A stretch of 64,000 bases of DNA from Bactericera cockerelli. Its lineage: Eukaryota > Arthropoda > Insecta > Hemiptera > Triozidae. Both the position numbers and the translations under genes were made by a program. This document shows positions 55,025 through 64,000 of the stretch, piece by piece (within the stretch, counting starts at the first letter, position 1; each line of letters starts with the position of its first letter). The stretch is from contig CM044956.1 in the NCBI GenBank assembly GCA_024516035.1, forward strand, positions 52,317,316 to 52,381,315, in the 5' to 3' direction. A model generated the notes under the pieces. The model ran no database searches. It was given only the letters and a program-made list of their open reading frames with translations, and was not told the origin of the DNA.

Positions 55025-55225
55025 AGTGCACTGGTAATCAAGTGGTTAACGTGCTAGTCAGATAATCCACTTAGCGTAGGGTTCCGTTGTTTCAATTTTT
55101 TCCTCATTATGGTTGTGACCACATAATAATAAGACTCTGAGGGTTAGGTGGTAGAAAATGCTTTGAGCATAACCTGACCTGGTGGTTACCTTCCAATTAA
55201 AAGTGTTATTATTATTTTCATTAGG
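55025..55225 (+). mobile_element. SINE family G within the 2.9-kb element
   Basis: CACTGGTAATCAAGTGGTTA head, GTGACCACATAATAATAAGA body and AAAAGTGTTATTATTATTTT tail. Confidence 0.8.
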
Positions 55226-56388
55226 ACACCGGCCATGAGAAAAAACCTTAATGGTGACAAAATGCCAGGTTTTAGCTAGTATAGAAATAAAATAATGATA
55301 TCCAATTATAAAATATGCTCATAACATGTATGTACATAATCATAATAAAATAATAATACTATGTAAATTAAAATATATTTCTTTTGTGAAACCAAAAATA
55401 ACAAAGAAATAAACTAATAGCCAGCAGAAAATGAAGATGGGGCATGGAATACACCAGTTTTCATGAAATTGCAAAAGTTAAGCAATGTCTAACGTGGTGG
55501 AACATGGATTAGTGAATGTTATTATGTATTTGTAATCCTTCATGACAATTTATATACTGCTGTGGCTAATTAGAATTGCTGGGTTGTTTGCTTTGAGAAT
55601 TATTATCAAAAAACATTGTTATACTTAAATTAAAACAAAATTGACTTGTTAAGACTAGTAAAATTATAAAACACAATAGTGTGGAACACTTTTTTTAAAT
55701 AGATATAAAATTAACTCAAAATTTAAGGGCCTTCATAGTAATAAGGTGGTAGAGAGAGCACAATAGTTATTATTGTTATTATGAACAGTGCACATTAAAT
55801 TGGCCAATTAATTTTAAATCAAGTAATCAGGAAGCATGTCACAAAGTAAACATCATTTTTTAGTGTGGCAGAACCACCTGAGTGAAATATTCATTTTATA
55901 ATAATATGTATTGTACATCTAAATAAAATCCACAGAGTGAAAAATTTCACTATCTAGCACTATGCATTCAGCTGTTTCTTTGCTTGAACCAGAACCTTTT
56001 TTTAGCCAACCTATGGTCAAGAGATCTTGAGCATAAAAAATTCTGTTTCCCTTAACACATGAGACTAGCATTTATGGTCCTACTTTGGCTTGGCTAGGCT
56101 AGGTGAGATTAATATGGGTAGCTGGTATGATTCCAAGTGAACTAAAGGTGTTAATCCATTGTGCTAGTCCAGGAACAGCAGAGTGCAGAAAGTTCATTAG
56201 GGTCCAAGTGGATGTCTCTAGAAATGGATGGTTATTGTCAGATGAAAAAGGTGATCCAGTATTAAATGTTTCTTGTCCTCTCCTTTTCTTCTGTGACAAT
56301 TCACGATTTAGACAAACTAAAGAACTATTTTTTGAAACATCTTGAAAGCAAATTTGGAGTTCAGAAATGACAAAGTAAACACTTTCAT

Positions 56389-56770
56389 AGTTATAAAATA
56401 AATGTTCAAAACTAATTAAAATATTATTTGTATTTAAAATATGTTCAAATAAATGAAATACCTATTATTTAAGAGAATTATTAATTATTTAAAACAATTC
56501 ACAATTTGTCACAAAAATATCACAATTTCTGAATTTCCTTCAACAAAGGACGAGTTTTATCTAAACACTTCCAGTAGAGTTATAAAAAAGATCAAAACTA
56601 ATTAAAATGATATTTGTATTTAAAAATGTTCAAAACTAAATGAAATACCGAATATTTAAAAGAATTATTAATTATTTAAAACAATTTACAATCACCAACA
56701 TCACGATTTCCGAAATTTCGAAAGATCAAAGATGGCGTCTTCAACAAAGGACGCATTTTATGTAAACTGG
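56389..56770. repeat. Tandem duplication of about 190 bp
   Basis: Both copies run from GTTATAAAA through CAAAACTAATTAAAAT and GAATTATTAATTATTTAAAA to TTCAACAAAGGACG. It lies near the right end of the 2.9-kb element. Confidence 0.8.
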
Positions 56771-57040
56771 AAAAATATGGAACATCTCCAGCTGACTGGT
56801 CAACTGACTAAATTCTATTTATGTCCTAGCTGGAGAGATTCGTTATACTTCCAGCTGACTGCCCAGGTGACTGAGTCTAGATGGATTTTTGTTGGAAATA
56901 TCCAGGTGGCTGGTCAACTGATTTAATCCATAATGGAAAAATCCAGCTGTCGGGACAGCTGGAGGTCCAGTTGACTTTATACACCTGGATATTTCCACCT
57001 TAAATCCAGACTGGAAGTCACCTGCCGTGCTGTCTGGGAA

Positions 57041-57639
57041 GGGACATCTATTCCTTCTCCAACCACAGCATTCCAATCTCCCATCAGTATCACATTCTCT
57101 TCTCCCTTAGTTTGATCCATAAAATTTTGAATTTCTTCATACATTTCTTCTATTTCTTCCGTTGTATGTGTTGATGTTGGCATGTATACTTGTATGATTA
57201 CTGTGTCAACGGGTTTGGTATCTAACTTGACTAGTACAATTCTTCCTTTCTTCTGAACATATCCTTTGACTCTGTTTCCCATTTCTTTGTTGAGCACCAC
57301 TCCAACTCCCCCTTGTCCTGGTTCTGTATTACCACTATGTATTATTCTATAATCACCGCTCCAGAAATCTCCAGCATCAGGCCATCTCATTTCGGAAATA
57401 CCAAGGATATTAAGTTTCATTTTCTTCATTTCTATTTTGAGGTTTTCTAATTTACTGTTTTGTAATAGGGTTTTAACATTCCATGTTGCAAATCTGGTTT
57501 CTTCTTTGTATTTATTCATCTTCTTAATTTTATTTTCATTTAATTTACTTTGCAACATACAGTCTATAACTGCCCCCCTCCGGAGATCCGAATGGGGGGC
57601 TATTTTACCTCCGGAAGAATTTGTTAAAGACTCCATCAT
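57041..57639 (-). pseudogene. LINE ORF2, upstream part (APE endonuclease)
   Basis: From MMESLTNSSGG the frame enters an AP-endonuclease-like domain: RFATWNVKTLLQ (catalytic Asn region), LNILGISEMRW (Glu), GGVGVVLNKEM and VILMGDWNAVVGEG (Asp/Asn). It stops being LINE sequence at 57041, where the DNA element begins. Together with 54103-51706 it forms one ORF2 of a target-primed retrotransposon. Confidence 0.85.
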
Positions 57640-58199
57640 GTTGCTTTAACTAAGGATACTCTAAGAGTCTTTACTGTAGTGGTTTCCCATTGCCTTCTAC
57701 AGCCTACGCCGTTGATCCTTGGTATTCCTTGGATTCATCCGCCTTTGTGGATAGTTTTTGTATCCTCAGGACAAGAGGGTGCCCTAACAATTGTAAACAA
57801 TTGGTTGACAACTTATCCCGGCTGTCGGTCGGAGGTAGGGAGAAGCCGCTCCTGACATGGAGAACAGACGCTGTGATATAAGAGTAGAATTTGGAAAGTG
57901 AAAGACACCATGTACAGATTTTTGTTCTATAATGTGTTGAAAGAACAAGAGTCGACCGAGAGTGGTCTGATAGAAAAGATTGAAAGAGAAGGAGTCAGGC
58001 ACAAGTAAGTGGAAATAATGCCATGACTCAGCTCGGGCCCTGTGGTCGCTACCCCACATATTACAAACGTGAATCCCTGAGGACAATAGAATGGTTATGA
58101 TTATGAAAAATACAAAATAATTAGTATAAACTATAAAATAGGTAAAAATGTATTTGTATTTTAAAAATAATCAACAATGCATCGAACATCACAAAATCA

Positions 58200-58450
58200 T
58201 GAAAATTAGCTTGAAGGTAAGAATGAGAAAATGTAAACGCGGCTTATCTGATAAGAAACGTGGGTGCGGCGTCATTCAACACAAGTTCGCACAGCACAAT
58301 GGTCTTTCAGCATAAAATATCGATAATCGAATTCACATTTGAAAAATCGTGTTCGTACAACACAATCACATTCAACACAACGGTTACACAGCACAATTTC
58401 GTACAGCATAATGAACGCACAGCATAACCGATTAATCGAAAAAAACTTCA
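58200..58450. repeat. Degenerate short tandem repeat (ACAGCACAAT-like)
   Basis: About ten irregular units of 15-25 bp with CACAGCACAATG, TACAACACAAT, ACAGCATAATG and relatives, partly separated by TCG-containing spacers. Non-coding. Confidence 0.55.
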
Positions 58451-58652
58451 TTGTATAGACTATGGATGTAGGGGAAGTAGACATACGGGATTTTTCCCAA
58501 ATCTCTAGTAAAATATCCCACGATATTTTAAAAAAACCCTTTAAAAGTAAATATCGCAAAAGCTTAATAAGACCTGGAACATGTTTATTTTATTAATTAT
58601 TTAACTAATTTTAAGGGTAATTTAAAAGACAAAATCGAAATGGATACTTTAG

Positions 58653-58830
58653 TCACCGTGGCCGAGTGAGTAACGCACTAGACTTGCACATACGGTAACC
58701 TGAGTTCGATCACCGCAGGACAGGATTTTTTCCACTCATACCTCGTAAGGAAAAATTAGTAGCTTTTTTAATGTGAGAAACGACCTTAAAGATATGGAAC
58801 CCCAAAATTATAGACATTAAACCACAGTAA
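58653..58830 (+). mobile_element. SINE family C, diverged
   Basis: GTCACCGTGGCCGAGTGAGT head, GAGTTCGATCACC, CTCATACCTCGTAAGGAAAA body. The tail is decayed. Confidence 0.7.
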
Positions 58831-58879
58831 AAATAAATAAAATTAATATTATTCATTTCTGTCGCGTGCGGCACTTATA

Positions 58880-59290
58880 AAGATATAAAGGGGTACTCAC
58901 AAACAGCTATTCAAATAAACCTCACACAGTCTGAGTGAGGCGGGAATAATAATAATGTGCTTCTTTATGTTATTAAATCACAATTTTAGTGGGTAGCGCA
59001 GAATTATAGGACTTTTCCATATCTTTAATAACCCAATAACTTATTTTTGCCTATAATCCTGCCACTGGTCGCTCCTAACATTAAAGCAGCTAAAATCCTG
59101 CTCCGATGGGTATTGAACCCAGATCACCGTGCGTGCAATGACTAGCGCGCTAACTCACTCGGCCACGGTGACTACTGTGGGGCGGGAATAGTCAGCAACA
59201 CGAGCATTTTTGAATTCGAATGGTGACTTATCCAAGTCTTGAACTTTTTTTTAACTTCATTGCTTAATTTCAGGATCTTTTTTTTTATAT
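58880..59290 (-). mobile_element. 5S-derived SINE interrupted by a SINE C
   Basis: The body (ACCTCACACAGTCTGAGTGA on plus) resumes after the SINE C with AATAGTCAGCAACACGAGC, GTGACTTATCCAAGTCTTG and a decayed 5S region. Confidence 0.65.
58949..59180 (-). mobile_element. SINE family C with 10-bp target duplication
   Basis: GGCGGGAATA at 58939-58948 and 59181-59190 flank it. The minus-strand head has GTCACCGTGGCCGAGTGAGT. Confidence 0.8.
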
Positions 59291-59299
59291 AAATAATAT

Positions 59300-59500
59300 G
59301 GCTTTCAGCTGCATGGTCATTTCACACGTTGGTTCACCCTCCATTCGCTCGAAACTCACAAACCAACAATGCAAATTAACTTCACCCAGCTTCAGTGAGG
59401 TCGGGAATAGCCAATATCAGGAGGGTTCTAAATTGAATGGTCACTCACCCATGTCCTAACCTCGCTGCACGTTGCTTAACTTTAGAGACAAAACGAGAAC
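59300..59500 (-). mobile_element. 5S-derived SINE
   Basis: Plus strand has CAGCTGCATGGTCATTTCAC, ACCCTCCATTCGCTCG, AACTTCACCCAGC, GGTCACTCACCCATGTCC and ACCTCGCTGCACGTTGCTT (5S A-box region in reverse). Confidence 0.75.
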
Positions 59501-59866
59501 TGGTTTATTCAACGTACCCTTGACGCTGGGGTTACAGGACTTAAGTCCGACCCTGAGAAAAAGAATGAGAGAAAATTTGAGTTTTTAAATTTTATAATTA
59601 AGAGAGAAGAGAAAATTAAAAAGACGACCTGACAGAGAGTAAGTGAGCGAAAGAGAGAGAGTGATAAGGAGAAAGAATGATTGAATAACCCATTAGAAAT
59701 TTAGAGCATATTAAAGTGGTTTGGGTTTTGAATTGATTTCGTGGAATAATTTTTGAAAGACGGGTAAATTGGGTCTTTTCTTTCCTTTATTGGGTCTTTT
59801 CTTTACATCCTCTTCCTAAAAGAAGTATGCAAATATGCAAAAATTGTCCTTTCTGTAAGATAAGGG

Positions 59867-60130
59867 TGGTCACGGTTGTCCAGTGGGTTACCGCTCTTGG
59901 CTTGCGTGCAGCGTACATGGTGACCTGGGTTCGATCTCCAGCAGGGCAGGATTTTTTCGGGTCTGTACTTGCATGTCCGGGGTCCTCTCATACCTCGTGA
60001 GGAAACATGAGTAGCTGCTTTAATATAAGCAGCGTAGAGAGGCGAAATTATAAGCAGAAATAAGATAAGGATTATACCGGATACGAAAAAGTCCTATAAT
60101 TCTGGTCTTTTATTTTATTACACATTTATT
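59867..60130 (+). mobile_element. SINE family C
   Basis: GGTCACGGTTGTCCAGTGGG head variant, GGTGACCTGGGTTCGATCTC, CTCATACCTCGTGAGGAAAC body and ATTTTATTACACA tail. Confidence 0.75.
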
Positions 60131-60212
60131 TAAATTATTATTATAAGATAAGGAAAGTAAAAAAATGACAGAGGTTACCTTCAAACATTTTATAAATAGA
60201 TATATGTATATA

Positions 60213-61456
60213 CAGGGTGTCCCACCAAAGTTGGACACCACAAATTACTCGGACCCTGAAAGAGTTTTTGTAAAATAAACTCGGTTTAAAAAAAAAAAAA
60301 AAAACAAGTAAAGTTATTTTACACCCTGTATGAAAATTTTTGCTGCCAATTGAAAATGCGTATTTTCATTACACAAACACTTTCTATTCTAATTGTTATC
60401 GAAAAAATTAAACAAAATCGTTATTCGAGATTTAAAAAAAAAAACACCGCCAATTATGGACACAATACTTCTTCGTGATTGTTTCACATTGTATACACGA
60501 CCACGTGCCAATTTTGAGATTTTATACTAAATCACTTGTATTTCCAAACCGCTTAACCGATTTTCTTCAAATTTGTTTTAAATGGTATAATACCGTTTTT
60601 TCTACATTCTAGATTCCACAAAAAATGCTGTATCGGCAAGTCGTGGTCCTTATTTTTTGACTTTTTTGTCCAAAATTTCGGATTTTCTTAAATATCAGAG
60701 TTAAATTATAATTAATTAAAAAATAAATATAAATAGTCTATGTAAACACAATAATAATTATGCATACCTATACATACAAAATTTCATCAAAATCGGGTGA
60801 ACCGTTCACGAGATATAAGCGTTTAAGTAAAAAGTTAGTGGTCAGGCGTATGGTCTCTTTCACCCAGAACCGCTAGTACGAATTTGATGAATTTAAAATG
60901 GGACCATCTACAGAACGTCTCCTATATTTATGTGTGCAAAATTTCATCAAAATCCGTTCAGTAGTTTCTGAGATTTGCGCGTTACAAGGAATATTTTTAA
61001 CAGACCGACGGATCGACAGACGGACACAAAACCAAAGTTGCTCAGGAGGTTATGAAACGTCCAGAAATATGAAAAAAATGACGAAATATGAAATCGGAGC
61101 AAAATTTTTTTTTTTTTTTTTTTACAAAAACTAAACACAATACTTCCGATTTCTAATATTAGAAATTTCTCGGATGTAAAATGGTTAAAAAACCTACCCT
61201 GTATGTAATATTTTAGTTTAAAAAAGTAGGTACTCAGAAATTATTTAGAAGTTAAATTATCAAATAAAATTCAGGTCGATTCATTTAAAAATTGAAAGTT
61301 GACACCTCAATTTTTCACTTTCGAACCACCCTGTATAAAAAAAAATTCATGACCGAAACCGTATGATTAAAACATGTACCCTTGAATTTTTTATTTTTCA
61401 AAAACTCTTTCATGGGCCGGGTAATTTGAGGTGTCCAACTTTGGTGGGACACTCTG
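60213..61456. mobile_element. Mariner/Tc1-like element with ~58-bp inverted termini, non-autonomous
   Basis: The left end CAGGGTGTCCCACCAAAGTT is the inverse of the right end ending at 61456, with similarity continuing to GAAAGAGTTTTTG. TA flanks each side (60211-60212, 61457-61458), as in Tc1/mariner. Inside there is no transposase. About 60530-61130 carries AAATTTCATCAAAATC-type sequence with an ACGGACAGACGG-like motif, probably from another element, and the 36-bp palindrome of 39417-39452 recurs at 61140-61175. Confidence 0.8.
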
Positions 61457-61459
61457 TAT

Positions 61460-62027
61460 ATCTCGAGCTTTTTAGAACCCGTCCCTAATTTACAAGTAAG
61501 TAATATCAACTCGAGTGACATTTGCCCGTATTTCGGGTGAGAGTCGAAGGTTCAGGCGTAAAATATTTCTACAGCCGAAACGGTAACAGATGGGCAAAAT
61601 CTGATTCTTGTCGACCCCCCTCCCCCTCAACCGATCACACTATTTCAAAAAGTCATCGCCGAAGTTGTGGACTGCCGTCCAGACTTAAGGCTTTCTGGTG
61701 TGACGAGTGGAGGTATAGTGATGGATAATTGAGGTTCCCGTCTAGAGTCGTCTTTAGCTTGCCCAGTATCGAGGTATTCTAGCAAGCAGGATAGACTTTT
61801 CCTGGTTGAGTTGAGGTCTGCCTCTACTAGGTAGGAGCCTGCGCTGCGGTCGAGTGTTCTTTCCTAGCTGGCCTAAAAACAATAGGTAAAATTCTAAGAC
61901 CCCAATGAACATGTATATATACTAATAACAATTTTGAATAATCCGGTCGGGTGCTATCGCTTAACAGACAGACAAACGAAAGCCAAATCGTCCAGTACCC
62001 AAGTTAAAACAGAACCTCGTCTCTAGT
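61460..62027. other. Unassigned sequence
   Basis: Moderate GC, short ORFs only (for example 61522-61728), no family recognised. Confidence 0.4.
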
Positions 62028-62155
62028 GAGGTCGCTTATTCCTCATGGGGTATGAGTGGACCCCGGATATCCACGCAGAAAATTTCTGCGCTGCCGGGAA
62101 TCGAACCGAGGTCACCCTGTTTGCTAGCCTACTCCACTCGGCCACAGTGACTACT
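62028..62155 (-). mobile_element. SINE family C, 5' half
   Basis: Plus strand: CCTCATGGGGTATGAGTGGA, GCCGGGAATCGAACCG and TCGGCCACAGTGACTAC, the head and body in reverse. Confidence 0.7.
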
Positions 62156-62400
62156 TAATAAAGTAAGCACAGTGATTCCCATCCTATAATGCTGATGTGC
62201 TATAAAATTTCTGAAGAAAAAAAAAAGCCCTCATTATTAGTTGGGTTCAATACAAAATCTCTTTCTTTTTATAAACATCTTCAAAATTTTGTCTGCGGCT
62301 AAGTCCAATATCTTTGGTTTATTCAAGCTAAGTGTGCCGCGATGCTAAAAATGTTAAGAACCACTGCTTGGCTATTTTATCTTTCTGGCTGCTCTGGTAA

Positions 62401-62463
62401 CTGTAAAATTGACATTAACAGTGACAGACGAATGAAGTGTCACTGATAATGTCAATTTTACAG
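62401..62463. repeat. 26-bp inverted repeat (foldback)
   Basis: CTGTAAAATTGACATTA(A/T)CAGTGACA occurs in both orientations around an 11-bp loop, with one mismatch. A short MITE-like hairpin. Confidence 0.75.
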
Positions 62464-62584
62464 TCTGTAATTAATTGGGAACCAGGTTATTTTCTCCACC
62501 TATGAAACGTTGAATACAAAATTGCAACTGTATTTTTACAAGCTATGGGTGGTGGCTATTTGTTTTGTCTGGGAAATAGAGAAC

Positions 62585-62875
62585 ATCAGAATTTCAATTT
62601 TTTTTTTTTTTTCTTTTATTGTAATAATTAAGTTTACATTGTTTAGAAGTGGGTTGACATGAAACATGGTTGCCTAGACAATCTAAATAGACAATCAGGG
62701 TGTAAATAAATAAATGAATAATAATACAGGCAGGCAGCAGAAAAGCCGCAGGCAGCTGAAGAGCCAGATAGCCGGAGGCAACAGAAGAGCCGGAGGCAAC
62801 AGAAAAGACAGATGTCCAGATGCAGCGGGAGTCACTTAAAGATTTGCACGGCAAGTCTCTGAAAGCAAAAATATA
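62585..62875 (-). repeat. Poly-T tract and GC-richer patch with short repeats
   Basis: A T-run at about 62599-62612 could be the A-tail of a minus-strand retroelement. At 62745-62805 the unit GAGCCGGAGGCAACAGAA repeats about three times. Source unknown. Confidence 0.4.
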
Positions 62876-62988
62876 GATAATTATTATTATTAAACACTTT
62901 ATTGGATATACATAGACATAATTATGTACAGTACAAATAATTATTATAAGAATTAAATAATGGAAAGGAAAAAAATAATGTATACAAT

Positions 62989-63981
62989 AGAGTGGGTCGA
63001 AAAATCATTTTATTTTATTTAATTAACGCTATACCCCGGAAAAGTTGTGGCTGGTCGAGATAAGACTTTTGAGCAAAAAAAAATTTTTTTGGACCACGTC
63101 TTCCGGTCGCGCAAAGGCTTTCAAAATGGCGAAAATCAAAAAAAAAAAATAATAATAATAAAAAAAATAAAATAAGAAAATTTAAAAAAATGTAAAAAAA
63201 AATATAATCAATTTTTTTGGTTTGCTATAGCATATAGGTACTAGTTATAAAAAGACCAGACTAGTATAAAGAGATAAAAAAAAAACACCAATGAACCGCC
63301 TTTACCGGTCACCTTTCGAACCCGCGACTTCTGGATTACCAGTAAACGTCTTGACTACTGAGATACCGGTAGGGTCTGGATGGAATTCGTCGTATACTCG
63401 TACCTATAACTCTTCTTCGTGAGTTCTGGGTCAATTTTTAAGCTGGTCTGAATGATATACATAATGTAAGTACATAGATTTAGAGGATAACTTTTCAAGG
63501 CCTTTGCACAACCGGAAGGGTTGGTCCGATTATATTTTTTTTGGTCTCTGTGGATTCTTCAGACCTTCATGCAAGTAATAATTTCTATGGGGAGTCAGAT
63601 AAATAAAAATTTTACCTATATTTTTCAATTGCTTGAAAAAGGGCAAATTATAGTGAATTTTCGTGAAAGTCACAAATTTCAAGGCCTTTGCGCGACTGGT
63701 AAAGGTGGTTTCATTGGTGTTTTTTTGAATTCTTTATACTAGTCTTTTTAGAACTAGTATATTCTATAGCAAACCAAAAAAATCAATTATCATTTTTTTT
63801 ACATTTTTTTTTAAAAATTTCTTATTTTTTTTTTTTTTCGCCATTTTGAAAGCCTTTGCGCGACCGGAAGACGTGGTCCAATTTTTTTTTTTAGCTCACA
63901 AGTCTTATCTCGAACAGCCACAACTTTTCCGAGGTATAGCGTTAATTAAATAAAATAAAATGATTTTTTGATCCACTCTAA
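62989..63981. mobile_element. DNA element with arms of about 315 bp and 8-bp target duplication
   Basis: TATACAAT flanks the element (62981-62988, 63982-63989). The arms begin AGAGTGGGTCGAAAAATCAT on the left and mirror it on the right (GATTTTTTGATCCACTCT). They share AACGCTATACC, CGCCATTTTGAAAGCC, GGTTTGCTATAG and CACCAATGAA, up to about 63316 and from about 63668. The middle holds a tRNA-like SINE A head (63296-63380, minus) and further GGCCTTTGC-type units. No transposase is visible. Confidence 0.85.
63296..63380 (-). mobile_element. SINE A-like head in the centre of the long-arm element
   Basis: On the minus strand: CTACCGGTATCTCAGTAGTC, GTAATCCAGAAGTCGCGGG and TTCGAAAGGTGACCGGTA. It resembles a tRNA with both pol III boxes, but the body of SINE A is absent. 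Confidence 0.55.
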
Positions 63982-64000
63982 TATACAATAAAAAGGAAAA

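Larger units (their letters stand above)
54104..57038. mobile_element. Non-autonomous DNA element, 2.9 kb, inserted in the LINE
   Basis: The ends are inverted: CCCAGACAGCACAGTCAACT at 54104 and, on the minus strand from 57038, CCCAGACAGCACGGCAGG. Subterminal regions repeat CTGGAAATCAGCTGGA- and TTTCCACCT-like motifs. AA flanks both sides (54102-54103, 57039-57040). Removing the insert with one AA puts the two LINE frames back in register, which supports the boundaries and a 2-bp duplication. No transposase ORF is found. It carries a SINE G and an internal duplication. The superfamily is not clear: the termini do not match Tc1/mariner, hAT or piggyBac. Confidence 0.75.
51690..58090 (-). mobile_element. 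Endonuclease/RT LINE, split by a DNA element
   Basis: On the minus strand a 5' region (58090-57640, with AGCGACCACAGGGCCCGAGC and GAGAAGCCGCTCCTGACATG-type sequence on plus) leads into an APE-type endonuclease ORF. The ORF is interrupted at 57038-54104 and continues through RT to a stop at 51706. The order endonuclease-RT and the C-terminal WIGHNLRHEGM and RGRPRKEYIDDI motifs match the arthropod LINEs often mis-annotated as craniofacial development protein 2-like. The exact 3' end is unclear. Confidence 0.8.

Overview
The window is eukaryotic and almost certainly arthropod (probably insect) nuclear DNA. Genes are split by GT-AG introns, the background is AT-rich, and most of the sequence is transposable elements, especially tRNA- and 5S-rRNA-derived SINEs. 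No prokaryotic operon, CRISPR array or virus was seen. I cannot name the species.

Host genes. (1) The first two coding exons of a TMEM164-like membrane acyltransferase gene (minus strand, 9907 to 7204); the rest lies beyond the left edge. (2) A complete 12-coding-exon TAF1B/Rrn7-like gene (plus strand, 22462 to 41996). All splice phases join into one 857-residue frame, and its introns carry more than 20 repeats. (3) A complete three-exon Rab-type GTPase gene (minus strand, 49610 to 45267) with a Cys-X-Cys end. Its 2.7-kb second intron holds a same-strand ubiquitin-like ORF next to a 48-bp minisatellite.

Mobile elements, left to right. A 3.2-kb Helitron with both termini and a decayed helicase (579-3735). 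A 6.4-kb foldback-like element (15554-21951) with inverted arrays of short repeats, inserted in the terminal inverted repeat of a 517-bp MITE and itself carrying a 5'-truncated LINE (16937-19800) whose reverse transcriptase has a roughly 180-residue insert. A 3.3-kb satellite array in TAF1B intron 11. A hAT derivative with two zinc-finger exons (42517-43573). An endonuclease/RT LINE (about 51690-58090) split by a 2.9-kb DNA element (54104-57038). A mariner-like element (60213-61456). A 993-bp element with arms of about 315 bp and an 8-bp target duplication (62989-63981).

SINEs are sorted here into families A to G plus a 5S-derived family; these labels are mine. Several copies have clear 10-16-bp target duplications, which date nested insertions. 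The main theme is layered insertion: SINE in SINE, LINE in foldback in MITE, DNA element in LINE, and inverted LINE tails around a TAF1B exon. Boundaries backed by target duplications are the firmest; other repeat edges are good to about 10-20 bp. No similarity search was possible, so family names rest on recognised motifs.
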